A DNA stretch of 64,000 bases from Stratiolaelaps scimitus (GCA_019614645.1 JABWDB010000011.1:5195501-5259500); one strand, 5' to 3'. Counted from the first letter of the stretch, positions 48,316 through 60,672 are shown. Numbers and translations are program-made. The notes: generated by a model from the letters alone, not told the origin.

Positions 48316-49716
48316 CCGTCGTTTCTGTATCTCAATATGTGATATGTTCCTCTGTGTGAACACCGCCAGCGACTTATAACGCTTGAAGATCTAAGCGTTA
48401 CCGTTCTCGCTCCCATGGTCTGATAAGTGTGACGTTCTTCGACCCTCTCTGGCTGAGGAGCAGACTTGTCGCAGCAGCGGGACCTACCCAAGAATACACT
48501 GACAGATGATGCGGCGCATATGGGCAGCCGGCCGGCCTGCGTCGTGCATTGAATCTCATGGGAAGTTAACAAAGATCTCTCATGAGCGCGTCGTGTCGAA
48601 CTGCATATTCAATACAACATTACGACATTTTCAGCATTTTCAGTATTGATGGACAATTGAAGGGAACTGTATCAGATGCTATTTGCGCGGCCATAGTGCC
48701 CGCCAATCGGTTCGATGTTTTCTGGCGAACTTGTGCAACTATTCAAACAATACGTCTCTCTCGATAAACTTGTTTAGCTAAAATTAGCCTTCGGTCGAAC
48801 AGTTCAAGGAGCGAGACAGAACAACGCGTCGGTCTATGTCGGTATATGTGGCTAGGGAGTTAAAATGGGAAACGGCCCAGCTCCATGAAATTCTGCCGTA
48901 CAACTTGACGGCGGCCAGACACCAGAAAGGTAGCCATCACATGATCAGCGTACGTGTATACCAGAATATGCATATGTAGATCCGTCGGAATTAGATGTAA
49001 AATCTACCTTAGGTGGTGGCCGCTGGCATCGTTAGGTCCGCTCGTGTGAATGTTACTTGGGAATTATTATTATTATTATTACTACTCTTATTAAATATTG
49101 TACGAATGTATTAGCCACCGATTGATGCTGACAATGATAATCGCTGACTAAACACAAAAAACAATTTTTTTAATACCGCACTATAATTATTATTGTCATT
49201 TTTCTTGCCATCCGCAGCGCTGGCTTAATCTCATATTGACTCGCTTCGCCGGCACAAATTTCTCATGGAGCAGAATATCTCGAGACAATTCTCCCCAAAA
49301 TATCAGGTACCGGGGGCGCGGGCTGCGATCGTCGAAAGCCCAACGCCGTACGCAGAGCGCAGGCGGTTTGCCGTTACCGATTCGCCATTCGGCCAAATAG
49401 CAGCAAGTAAGTTGACCCGTCTGGGGTCTAGCTGTCGTAACTGTAGACGAGACTGTCTTTGATTGCTACCCAAGAAGGAGGTGTGGATTGACATCAAATC
49501 CTACTGCAACGCGTTTTGGACAACCCTTGGAGTCCTTTATCATCTTCCCTTATCTGAGGATTCTAGCCAGGTACGAGTAAGGTAGAGAAAATAAGCGAAA
49601 GTGACCCGGACAGTTTCTCATAGAAATGCCTAAACGTTAAGCGTTGGGACCTGTCAGATAGGGGAGGAGATGATGGTCAGCTCAAAAAAAAATGTAAAAA
49701 CAAATATAAGTCATAT
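47528..49716. other. No gene assigned; microsatellites
   Basis: Compound CT/TA repeat at 48267-48316 and (ATT)n at 49062-49084. ORFs up to 110 codons on the minus strand, not preferred. Confidence 0.45.
48267..48316. repeat. (CT)n/(TA)n compound microsatellite, 50 bp
   Basis: A CT run of about 30 bp flows into a TA run of about 20 bp, the same architecture as at 39863-39943. Confidence 0.97.
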
Positions 49717-49864
49717 AGGTAAAGGTTTATTGGTTTATTGAAGGAGCTGCACTTTTACAATGCTTAAGCTCTCTTATATGTCATCACGCAGCGGGGCTCG
49801 AACCTGCGGCCTCTGGCTTCCGATGGCCAGAGACTTAGCCGTCCAAGCCACCACTGCGCTGACA
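49717..49864 (-). mobile_element. tRNA-derived SINE, copy 2 (full length)
   Basis: Same family and orientation as copy 1. In sense orientation it begins CAGCGCAGTGGTGGCTTGGA, keeps the B box GGTTCGAGCCC and the CTCTGG...CCAGAG hairpin with a different loop, and has the body GACATATAAGAGAGCTTAAG. It ends CAATAAACCAATAAACCTTT with a short CCTTTACCT tail. It differs from copy 1 at scattered positions, so both are old or the family has subfamilies. Confidence 0.88.
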
Positions 49865-51059
49865 AAGTAGACAAGCGCACTTGACAAAGCTCAACTTCGT
49901 AACGGCTGCATCGCCCCTGTTACACCTGATCAAAGAAACGGTGCTTGCTACATATGAATATCGATCTCGGAGCAGACCAATCATCTTCGGATCAGCGGCG
50001 ACTCGGGAGAGGCTGCAACGCGTGTGTTTGAGAGACCGTGTGTTCTATCGAAAGCAAGCATGACCTCGCATGAAGAATGGACAATGTAACAGCAGATCGA
50101 CGAGTTCGCGCTAGACCTCTCGGCCAGTTGGTCGGCCGACATTAGCTGACAGCGCCCTCGCTGCGAGCGGGGGCCTCAAAAAACCCGAGACCAGATGAAC
50201 GAAGCAACGTTTTGCTGGTCGAAAAGTCGCACGCCCCGACGCTAGTGATCTTGCATAGTGAGCCTATTTCCCTACCTGGATCTTGTGGCCCAGCCGACCG
50301 AGGCGGCTAGTGCTCACACCACGCCTGATATTGGCCATTTGCTCTGTATTCCAGCATATCTATGGCTGGGCCGGCATCACGAGCCACGGCGGGCAGCAGG
50401 GGCCGACGGCAGCAAGCGGGCGACGACGGGCGATGCACCCGACGCCTCTTAACCCACAGTGCACAGACGGCGGGACGGGTCAGGTAGAATAGGTTGTTAG
50501 GGTATCTATGTAGAATGTACATGTCGGCAATATCTAAGAGTGGACCTCTCTCAGGTGTTGTTGCTATTTTACAGGGAGGACCCGCACCAAAAATTGACGG
50601 CCACTGCTTCCGAGCGTGAACTAGGGTGGCGTGCGCTCTGTCAGCGTGTGTTTGTGAGATACATCCTCGAGGATAGATGTAGCGCATGCTGGGAGAGTCT
50701 GCAATCACTATGAAGATGATTATGTCGTTTGCTGAACTGAAAACAAATCAATGCAAAGTACATTCAGTGCGGGCCATCCCGACCGCTTGATTAATTAAGG
50801 ATGGACCCGTTAAGAATATCAGTCTAATAGAGCACGCTACAGACGTGATCGCCGACGTGAGATCGCATCTGATAACTGTTCGTTCGATAATAATAATTTA
50901 GCGTATGCTTTAGCAAGCACATTGGTATCGAGGTTATCGCGTTTTGCCAAAATGGCCGGGTGTGCGGGAAATTTTCTTATCGGCGCCAAACTATCGCATA
51001 GCCTAGAGCCAGTCCGTCGAGGATACGTTGAAGCAACGCAGTGTAATAATGCACATTTT

Positions 51060-51094
<35 letters not shown>

Positions 51095-52181
51095 GATGTA
51101 GATTATTAAACACACTAATTTACATTAAAAATATCGACATTTTTACTCTAATTGTACTGCTATTTTTTTCAACCTAAACTTCGTATAATGAACGCAACAA
51201 GGTGTGGAAGACTCCGTCTAATCGAAACTGACCTTGTCTTAAACTCAAGGAAACTATAGCTATATATAATAATAATATATATTAGACTGCAGCGGATTTT
51301 CAATCGAATAACCTTCCCCACTCATCGCCGTTGCTATCGCACGCCAGCCAGCGTCTCAACGAGGAGGAGCCAGCACGTGTTCAACGAGTCCCGCTCAACC
51401 GACGGATGCAGCTGTTTCAAGACCGTCAACACAACACGATGTAGATAGTCATTCACCAGCCGAAAAGCATAGCCCCGCGGTCGCTTCTCGCTGTTTAGCG
51501 TTGTTGGTGCGTTGCGCCAGTGGCCCCAAAGGGTCTAATGTATATAATACCGAGACATTGTCGCTAGGCGAGCTCGATTCCTCTTGATCTTCTTGCGCGT
51601 CAAGACGTCGTCTCGACCTCGAGAAACGGGTCCACAGCAGGGCAAGAATGACTTGATGGAAAGCTGTCTAGCGTGTTGTTTCTCGGGCGGCAATCTTCCT
51701 GCCGAAAACAAGGGGCATGTCTATGAGCACAAACGTAATCTCTGCTCAATACTGACCCGGTACTCACGCATATTGTCGAGGCGTTCCTGGGGACGAGGCG
51801 GGTGCGATGCCTCATCGACAAGCCACCTGCTCAACTACCCGGAGCTTCTCCAGAATCCAATACACAGCCAAAAGCGTCCATCGGTTGAACAATATAAGCG
51901 AATACAATCGATTCTGATTACTTAGCTAAATATGTATCCCTGCTAGTCAACTCTCATATCGACATGAGACATATCCGTGCGATAATATCTAATACCTCCT
52001 TTTCCGCCACAATTCCCCGACGATCGTCGTTCGTATTTCTTCACTGTATACTACCGCAGATGAAAAGAATTGCTCTGAATTACACTACGAACATACGAAC
52101 ACGAGTAAGTACCAAAATAGCTAGACAGTCAATTGCGCACAAATTCGCTAAACGCACAACTATTCAGTATGCATCGAACTG
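49865..52181. other. No gene assigned; (AT)n at 51063-51091
   Basis: ORFs up to 133 codons on the minus strand (50708-50307), without a preferred reading. 50700-51300 is AT-rich. Confidence 0.4.
51063..51091. repeat. (AT)n microsatellite, 29 bp
   Basis: Pure AT alternation. Confidence 0.95.
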
Positions 52182-52643
52182 ATGCCAGTCCCAATCGCTC
52201 CCAGGTCTTCTCTTAGTCTCGCTCGAGCCAACATTCACGTTCAAGAGAAACTTCAACACAGAGAGAGAGACAGAGTCGATCTCAACCGACTCCGTGCATC
52301 GGCGGGGGGCCGGCGGCTATCAGCAGAAGCGTTTTCTGGTCTACCGTCTACTGTGACTCTGGCTTGCCAGTCTCATCTACAGAATTGCCTGCACACGCGT
52401 CCCGACCGAGTGCACGATCGACTCGAGCGCGCTTCTGGCGTCCGGGTGTTTCGTTCGACCGCGGCGGTTGCTCCCTGCGCTGGAGTGAATGAAGGCACCC
52501 ACCAGGCAGTAGGAGGTCACCACTCCCCTCAGAGAAACATTGGTCACCCCCCTCCGCGTTCCCTGACGGCCGTCGCTCGCCCCTCAGCGGTTAAACAGGA
52601 TTCCGCCGGCCCGCGGCCATACCCCTCCCCCCCACAACCTTAG
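52182..52643 (+). CDS. Weak candidate ORF, 153 aa
   Basis: ATG-to-TAG ORF. It is rich in Ala, Arg, Ser, His, Gln and Pro, has a charged helix-like stretch early on (VQEKLQHRERDRVDLNRLRA), and a Pro-rich end. RNY content is close to chance (about 27%). No motif or signal peptide. About four random ORFs of this size are expected in the window. Confidence 0.18.
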   Translation: MPVPIAPRSSLSLARANIHVQEKLQHRERDRVDLNRLRASAGGRRLSAEAFSGLPSTVTLACQSHLQNCLHTRPDRVHDRLERASGVRVFRSTAAVAPCAGVNEGTHQAVGGHHSPQRNIGHPPPRSLTAVARPSAVKQDSAGPRPYPSPPQP

Positions 52644-53185
52644 TGGGCACTAAGTTGGTTAATTATTCCTGCCACCTGTTGAATTATTCTGGTGGAAAGA
52701 TAGACGTGCTCCGCCCATATAGAGCCGGCGAGCGTCTGCCAACACAGAAGCTTAGCCTAGTTCGCTGTGACCGCGGACGTCGTTGACGGTAGCGGCTGGT
52801 GTTATGTGAATAGGTCTCGGCGAGTACCTCGCTTAGGTTAGGCGATTACAGCAGATTGGATACCGCCACCACTCTGTAGATGAGACGTCCATAAAATGAA
52901 TGCCATTCGCGCACACGTTAAGTGGCACCACCCACACGCTGGCGAGAATGCGACTCGTTAAAGAGGCCTTTGCTTAGATTCAATTGGACACATATCGTAG
53001 GGAATGTTTTGCCGGTGGATAGTTCATATTGTGTAGCAGGAACAAATCTAAACACAGCAATAATTTTAACGCTCACTTGTAACATATATAACGAAGCTGA
53101 TATGATTTCTGAAGAATTTCGTTAACTTCCATCGACATATAAGCTAGTGATATTTTATCGACACAAACACACCTGAGTGCGACAC

Positions 53186-53230
<45 letters not shown>

Positions 53231-55743
53231 AGTGCGACACATATATACGATAGCATTCCGCATTTATACGACGCATCCAGACAACGTGTGTCTTCGTTAC
53301 AGTTTCCGACGCGATTCGAAACTCGTCTGAAGCGGAGGTAAATAAACATTTCGTACATGGTAGGCCTTCAAGGTCCATGAATAAATCAATAAAGCGCCCA
53401 GCCTTTCATAGACGAACTGGCGGCCAATCTTGTCATTTCGACGAACATGTCAGCTTTGAATTGCGTCGATTCTGTATGTTCGTTCAAGATTCGCATCGAC
53501 TCATCACTTACCGCAGAGCACACATAGCGCTACATAGCAATATGTACAACAGTGGCGTCGCTTCGCCATGTGTGAATATATATTGCAGCCGCCGCCGCTG
53601 TCTCCTGACGGAGACAGCCTCCACAGCAAGGTTAGACCGTAGACCGTCTATCAGACAGATCCTGCGTAGGCAGGATGGGTGTTTGTGGATATCTTAATTC
53701 AAGCTGTCCCCGCTTGTCTCGCCCGGTGGCACGAGTCAGTCTTGCAGTCCCCCGAGAGAGGCCGTTCAGCGTTCGGGCCGTAGGCTTGGTCGCTAGCTCG
53801 CTTGCCTGCCTGCCTGCTCGCGACCTGTTATGAAACCAGCTTCAACTAGGACATACAGATGTGGGGGGTGCGAGGTACACCGTCGCAAGTGAACCCTACA
53901 AACGACGGTTACGTATGCAAGTCGGAATGCGACTCGAGCTCACGTAACGTTCTCGAGCTGAGCCAACGAAGCGGGGGTACAGGACAGATCGAGAAGGCCT
54001 GCTCGGCAACGTGTGTCGACGAAGACGTGTGCTTCGTACCTATGAACGCGTTAGTTCAGTCTGGCGCTTGTGCGAGGTGTCGGGGAGTAGAGCGACGGTG
54101 CGGCGTAACCGATCTTGATCATTGGAGGGCACTAATCCGAAACGGGGCGTAGATCTATCTACACGACGATTGAATGTTTTTCGCGTTGCCTATCACAATG
54201 GTGCTGATTCAGGTTATTCGACAATTTCGATATACCTCGTCAAACAAAAATGAGAAGGAGAATCATATTTGCTGCTGCAAGCGACTGCTCTGGGGCATCT
54301 ACAGCATTCGACCATAAACACGTGGAAACATACACGTCTTGTTGGGTGTATACAATAATAATAATAATAATACGGAAAAATAAGGCTGAAATCGTCCACG
54401 AGGAGAGTGTATTTGTGTACGACCGCGTCACCAGCCTAGAAGGAAATGTACCTATGGACGTACCTAAACGTATGCATGAGAGAGCTAGGGTCGGCCACGG
54501 GCCTATACGACACCAACGAATAATGCGCTTTATCTTGCTGATGCTATAGAGGAGACAGGATCCTCCCGGGCGCCAGTTCTCGAAGAAGAGTCAGAGTGAG
54601 GCCCACAAGTTGGAACGTCCCTTCCTGTATAAGAATACTCCACATTTTTAGACTAATGAACAATTGACTGTCTCCGCTGTCGGAGGAAGCCAGAAATCGC
54701 TGGCGGTCAAATAGTGTTCTATTCCCGTTCAATTTTCCTAATACATTTGTTAAGTAGCTACATAGGAGTTGTTTCATTGGCTGCTGGCCCCCAGCCCTTC
54801 TTCAATTGGAAACTTTTCGACGCAACAATTTCAAAACCAGCGAATATACATATATACATATGTGCTGTTTAAGATATGCTCTTTTTGCCAACCGTGCGGT
54901 TGTTGCTTTACAGAGACCAATACTAATTACATGATCGGCCCCGAATATATAGGCAATCGCATCTCATTGCTAATTGCCACATCAAACTTGATTCGATAAC
55001 ATTCAAATGGACTAGAACGGCAGTACCGCATCAATCACAGCCGTGACCATATTTAGAGATAACAATATCAGCAGATTGTGCTGGTGCGAACAAACGGGCG
55101 GAGATGAACGCACCCATCGAAGACGCTATCAACTCAATGCGCCGTTTGAGAGACAGACGACCTCTCAAGCGAGCGTCTTGAGTAACTCAAGTGCAGCTGA
55201 TCCGTAGCCCCATCCATCCACACGATACGATAGAAGAATCGACCTGTATCTTGGAAACTGGCCGGACTAGACTGCACTTTCCGACAAGTGTGTACAAACA
55301 CTGAGCTGTTGTTGTTATGACCTCGTATTGCCTAGCGAGGTGGCACTCAAGTATAAACGCGTTGCCGTTCGCTCTCCACCGACGGCTTCTTCTATTCGGT
55401 ATCGCATCTCAACGGCGAACCACAACACTTCGTGGAGAAAGCGAGACAATCATTCCGAGACACTCGCGCCACCGGGACCACGCCACAATCGTTGAAAAGT
55501 CGACGACCGCTGAATCCGAGCGCAGCCGCAGCCGCCGCCGCGCGTGCGCGCCAACATCCATCCAACGGAGCGCTCCCCTCTCGTCTGTATTCCGTGACGA
55601 TGGTATCACGTTGTCAAGAGTGTTTCCTAAGTAGCTTGCCCCCAAGACGTCGACGTCGACTCCGTCAAGCGCCGCGCTGCTCGATAAATCACCAAATCGC
55701 TATTGATACCTAGATCGAGTCCTGGACGACGTGTCTATACATC
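52644..55743. other. No gene assigned
   Basis: Contains the flanked (AT)n at 53175-53245 and a short (ATA)n at 54355-54371. ORFs up to 106 codons, including one at 55317-55634 with an Arg/Ser-rich middle. None is preferred. Confidence 0.4.
53175..53245. repeat. (AT)n flanked by 16-bp direct repeats
   Basis: GAGTGCGACACATATA occurs at 53175-53190 and again at 53230-53245, on either side of about 39 bp of AT alternation. The second copy probably arose by slippage or unequal exchange in the AT tract. Confidence 0.9.
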
Positions 55744-56154
55744 ATGCTGGAAACGCGCCAGCAAACGCGGCTCGCATTCGCGCGGCGTGTATGCGGTGCG
55801 TTTATGGGCGGGCGGGCGGTCGTGCGGCGGCGGCCACAGAATGAAAGTCTGTCGAGGACGTCAAACGTTTACTGGGATCGGAGTACGATCGGAATCAGTT
55901 GCATTGGCCCACATAATCGCTTTGCGCCAGAGTTCTCTACGGCTGTACGTCTCTTCACGATATGTCACTGTATCGTGCCATATGACAACGTTGACCAAGC
56001 TACATACATAGTTCTACCTGGCGAATCGCGTTCACCTATCTCTCCTCAGTTGCGGACAGGTTTGACAAAATGCAACAAGGCGACGTGTTTCAATACAAAC
56101 AACGTGCAAACATGCGAACGCAAATCGCGATTGTCGCTCTCGATAAACATGTGA
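55744..56154 (+). CDS. Weak candidate ORF, 136 aa
   Basis: ATG-to-TGA ORF with mixed composition and a stretch that reads well (NRFAPEFSTAVRLFTICHCI). RNY is at chance level (about 23%). The length is expected several times by chance. No rival of similar length on the minus strand. Confidence 0.15.
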   Translation: MLETRQQTRLAFARRVCGAFMGGRAVVRRRPQNESLSRTSNVYWDRSTIGISCIGPHNRFAPEFSTAVRLFTICHCIVPYDNVDQATYIVLPGESRSPISPQLRTGLTKCNKATCFNTNNVQTCERKSRLSLSINM

Positions 56155-57534
56155 TTGAGGTCGTCGATAAAGGTGTGATCAGGATTTCGAAATGCTGGCT
56201 GTCGGCGACTCGTCAAGAAGGAAGAGCTCATTCAACGGTTGCTGCTCAGCTCTGAAATGCGTGGATAACAAACACCTCTCGGAAAAGACGCCCCAGTCGT
56301 TGAGAGAGTCTCGAGATAAGGACGATTCAATCAAGGACACTGTATTGCACATTGTGTACGGGTATTGTGGCGATAACGGCCATAGCAGTTGTCTACGTTG
56401 ACGACACGTCATGGTGGTGCTGGGGCTGCTGCTGGATGGGGCAGAGTATCTCTGCGTAATGAGGATTAAAAATTGATGGCCGTTTTCGATCACCTCCGCG
56501 TTACGAACGACCGTTGGCTGATCGTGCATACTATAAATGCAAAACAATATTGCAACGGAACCAGGGCGTGTGTCGTATCTCCAGGAGTATTGACATCTTG
56601 TGATGATACATATAGCTGACCAATTCAATTCGCAAAGCAGCATCTCTTACATGTTAGAGTTCACAAGCCGTATCTAACATATTATAGAATAATGTAAGAG
56701 CATAGGGTCATTTGAGAAGCGATTGTTACTTTATGCAGTAAACACATTATGACTGAAAGGTGAGAATATTCTGGCGCGAGCTGAAGTGGATTAATTTGCT
56801 TATAAAAAAAAAATATATATATATGTATATATTGGAACCAGGCAGATGCAATGCTGTGCGCGTTCTAATTCGTTTGAATGTTCGTTAGCACTCCCTCCGT
56901 AACGAATCCACTTTGAAGCAATCGTACGTGCTTATATCAATTGCTGCCATGGCTCACCGTCTAATCAGGCCGTTAGCACACGATGGTCAGACCGCATGTT
57001 AGGCTACAGTGGTGGGAGACGACATCTTGACGTGGTTCATCGCGCGACGACGCTGAGTGGCCAACGCTGCCACCAAATTGAGAGGATCCACTCGAATCTT
57101 TGCTCGTTGATCGTCCAACCCAATGGATTCATCTACTGGTGGACCCGGGGCAGCCCTCACCGCGTGAGCCTTGCGTAAGTCGGAGATCGGTGAGCAAAAC
57201 GCGAACTCCACCCGGAACTCACCTTTGCCACGAGTTGTCCGTATCAACAGCTTTGATACGCTTCCACATTTGCCACCCGCGTTAGACATCTGACCGGATG
57301 GAACTGTTTTGAAATTTGCATATCGCAGGCCGAACCTCACTAAAGTCACTGGCGCGCTTGTAGTGTAAGTAGTCCTTGTCATGACCCCGCCTAGTGCTAA
57401 TCAGGCGGGTTATTCCGTATTTCGGTAGAGGCCACTGTAGACACGTCTGCGAGCTTTGGATCCGTCCATGGGGGGATTTCTTCCTACGTTTTAACCACGT
57501 ATGTCACGTACCAGTTCAACCAGTTGACCACATA
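56155..57534. other. No gene assigned; (AT)n at 56812-56832
   Basis: Minus frames of 154 codons (56643-56179) and 127 codons (57382-56999) are within chance length. No motif. Confidence 0.4.
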
Positions 57535-57620
57535 AGCCCTGCCGTGTGACATATAAGAGAGCTTAAGCATTGTAAAAATTGCAGCTCCTTCAATAAACCA
57601 ATAAACCTTTACCTTTAGAT
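57535..57620 (+). mobile_element. SINE copy 3, 5'-truncated or diverged head
   Basis: Plus-strand copy of the same family. It retains AGCCCTGCCGTGTGACATATAAG, where the first part matches a decayed end of the tRNA head, then the body AGAGCTTAAGCATTGTAAAA, CAGCTCCTTCAATAAACCAA and a CCTTTACCTTTA tail. The A and B boxes are lost. This is typical of 5' truncation or erosion of old SINE copies. Confidence 0.85.
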
Positions 57621-60195
57621 CAAGAGTTGCGTCGGCTGCACTGACGCATCGTAGAAACAAGCTAGCGCTCTTAGCAGGCTAATTACGTTAATGCCATAGG
57701 CGAGACAATTATTATCATCACTCTTCTTTTTCCTTTACATATCATCACCTATCCCCAAAATGCTGTTGCCTAATCGATGCTAGCATGGAATATAACTACG
57801 ATGCATTTGACGTTTGGCTTACTAACGAAACGGCGGCCACGTAAGCGGTCTACAAGATCCCTTAATCGAACAACGATCAGCTCGCTCCAGTCTGCAGCGC
57901 AGAGGAAACCCTTCAAAAGCCTGCTGCCTACGAAACTCACTCGGTATCGTGGACGTTAAATGTCAGCTGTTAAATGTCAACCTGGAAAATTTACTTTGGA
58001 TAACGACGAACGAAAATGGCCGAACATGCTGTTCCACGCCATCTGCGGTCTATTCGCTTTTACCGCTTACCTAGTTCCTCTTAGCTCACACCCCCTCCAG
58101 CAGACTCTCCACGGCAGATCTCGATACCGCTAGATATGATAGCAGCATTGGTTCAAGAAGCTACCCTGATGTCGGTCATGCAGGACTCATCTGGGTCGTT
58201 CTCCAACAGACCTATGTGACCTATGGCACGGCAATATCCCATGGCTATATCCCAGCCAAAACGTAACTTCTCGGGATTGAACCGCGGCGATAGGTCATGA
58301 ATCGCAGTGCTGTCCGCCACTGGTTGCCATGGGAATCGCACTCACCGAGATGAGCATTAGTCAGCCGGGCTGGTCACGCAGCCGCCACAAACTATCACCG
58401 ACCGTCATCGCTGACTGTAACTGCTGCTATTGCTGCCTCGGCCTCTCGTATTACTACTGGTCGCTGCTATAAGTGAACAGTATTCATCCCTGCAACAGTT
58501 GATGCTCACCCCAGTGTTCCATTCCTCCTCTCGCTCATCGTTCTGTTCCTCTCGGAGAAACAATTTCTGCCGAAGAAATATGAAGGCTAACAACCACCTT
58601 CTCCTTGCCTTCTCAGTTTCTCGGCCATCGCCGCTCCTCGGCCGTTCCAGTAAACGACGCCGGACGAACAACGGGGCACGCATCTCTCTCTCTTTCTCTC
58701 TCTCGTTCGTGACGAGTGCGGCTGAGCCTCGGCCTGGTTGTAGCTCTTTGCCTGACCGGCAGCACAGACTTCGCAATCCTAGCCTTCATGGGCCAGACAG
58801 AGCAGGCCAAACCGGCCACCGTACAGCGCCGTCCATAGCAGCAAAGCCGTCTGAAAAGGGTCACCGACTGAGGGGGCCGATGCTTTTTCTCCAAGTCGGG
58901 TCATACGTAGTCCCATGGTCCGGGGGCCAGGGGTGGGGGTGGTGGTGATGGTGGAAGACGCGGGCCTAGGCCGAGCCTATTCTGCTTATGACTCGGGTAT
59001 TGCCTCCGTGACCTTGCCAAGGACAAATGAGTCCTCTTTTTCTCACTCGCTAGCTGCTCCCACCGCCTGGGTCTCGTTCTCTCTGGGAACGAACGCTCCA
59101 GGCCGAGAAGCACCAGAGGGACCGGGCGGCTGCGGCAGTAGAAAGGACCGAAGGCCCGTACTTCCCTCTAGGCCAGAGGAGGCAGCGGACTCGGTGTAGG
59201 ACCCGAGGGGCGTACAGGCCCGATGCAGGCTTGCTTCTCGTCTCTCTAGGCCCCTCTCATTCTCCTAACGCCTAGGAGGCCCTTCTGCGCTCCGCGCCAC
59301 TCGCTGTTCGTCTGCTGCCGTCTACCAACGGGCGGGCGGGCGGGCGGGCGGAAGGGCCTGCCTCTTCGGCTGTTTTTTCCTCAGGATGTGGGAGGCTGTG
59401 GGATCGTACAAGTAGTGGTAGTCCTAGTTGCAGCGGTCGTGGTGGCGAGCGGCAACGAGGAATTGGTATAAAGGGTAGCTTGCTACCGCCGCCTGCACCC
59501 CCCCGACCCCCCAGCTGCCTCTTGCCTTCGTAGCGTGTCTTGCCACTCGCTTCGTGGACCACATTACTGTCTCAAGCTGGCGAGGCAAAGGGAGAAACGG
59601 GAAGAGTGAAGAAGACTCCGTTACGGACCTCGCTCGCTCGCTCGCCCGCAGCAGGAGTCGTAGAAGAATAGCAGGCGGACAGCGTGGTTGGGGCATAGGG
59701 CCCCCTGGGGGTGTATTGGCCGGCCCATCTCCCCGAAGCCGCCTTGGCGCAAGTATCCTGGTGGTAAGGCCCTGTAGTACTTTGGTACCTTTGTCGTCGG
59801 AGCCGCAGCCGAAATAGGAGAGATCGAAGGCCGAGCAGCATTGAAGCCGAGGCACCAGAGCAGACAGCGTGAAGGCGGTATTCGGTATACTGATCGGTAT
59901 TCGGCACTTGCTTGCTACACGTACAGCATAGCGTAAAGCATGGACCACGGAATGCTACGACCGTCGCCAATTGGCATCGGCTGAGGCAAGAGGCGAGCCG
60001 CAAGATGCAAGCCAGGTCCCGACCAGCATGGCTGAGACTTGCAGGCCACCCTGCACGCTAGTAGTATTGGACTCCCGGGGCTGAGCATTGCCATCAGAGC
60101 ATTGTAGCGCTCACAAGGCAAGAGCATAGTCGTCGCTTGAGAAGGCGACCGCATCGGCGACGTCGCATGACGCGGACGCCAAAACGAACGGAGGA
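57621..60195. other. GC-rich block, no gene assigned
   Basis: From 58.4 to 59.9 kb most frames are open (up to 174 codons on each strand), so ORFs are uninformative. A (GGGC)n run lies at 59332-59351. A minus frame at 58341-58153 reads like coding sequence (PEKLRFGWDIAMGYCRAIGH), and a consensus donor-like GTGAGT lies just 5' of it on the minus strand, but no acceptor fits between. The block may be a promoter-type region. Confidence 0.3.
59332..59351. repeat. (GGGC)n microsatellite
   Basis: Five GGGC units. On this strand it fits a G-quadruplex pattern. Confidence 0.9.
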
Positions 60196-60672
60196 ATGGT
60201 CGAGCAACGAATCCTTTCGCACAAGGCTATATATTTATTGTGGGGGGTCACTGTCCAGCGGTCGTCTCACAATGGCACTTGCCGCCACCACGCGATCTGC
60301 GAAGTGATCGCAGACCCCAGTCATACCAGCGGTGCCACTAGACGGCAGCGATGTAGCGAGCCGCCGGCAGAACTACGGCACGTAGCATCGTGCTGCACGC
60401 AGACAGATAGATGTAAGTGTGGGTCACTTCGCGAAGACAAGCTTCACGAGGATTGGACGAGACGACGAGAACGGGTTACTCTGTTGACGCGGCCTGCCAG
60501 CCAATGGCACGGGCGAGATCAGGAGGCGGGAGTCGGCGGGCGACGAACCTCGCCGCCGCCGCCGCCGCAACAATCCCGGCCGGCGCGGCCCGGCAATAGG
60601 AGGGACGTGGTCAGAAGGTCGAGGCCGGAGAAACAGAGATTGTGGATTTCTATGGCGGTCAGTAAGTCATAG
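60196..60672 (+). CDS. Candidate first exon or 158-aa ORF
   Basis: The ATG at 60196 has G at -3 and G at +4. The first 72 codons give a balanced product with His, Cys and aliphatic residues (MVEQRILSHKAIYLLWGVTV). They end at a consensus donor, ATAGAT|GTAAGT, at 60412/60413. If unspliced, the ORF continues through an Arg-rich and poly-Pro segment, the latter from a CCG repeat, to a TAG at 60672. I favour splicing at 60412 because of the perfect donor and the drop in composition quality after it. No downstream acceptor was fixed and no family is recognised. Confidence 0.27.
   Translation: MVEQRILSHKAIYLLWGVTVQRSSHNGTCRHHAICEVIADPSHTSGATRRQRCSEPPAELRHVASCCTQTDRCKCGSLREDKLHEDWTRRRERVTLLTRPASQWHGRDQEAGVGGRRTSPPPPPQQSRPARPGNRRDVVRRSRPEKQRLWISMAVSKS
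60541..60568. repeat. (CCG)n microsatellite
   Basis: CGCCG units, read directly. Confidence 0.9.

Noticed and set aside
58255..58290. Reverse-strand GGTTCAATCCC, possible tRNA T-arm
   Set aside because: Four of five stem pairs form, but no matching acceptor strand or A box lies 60-75 bp upstream.
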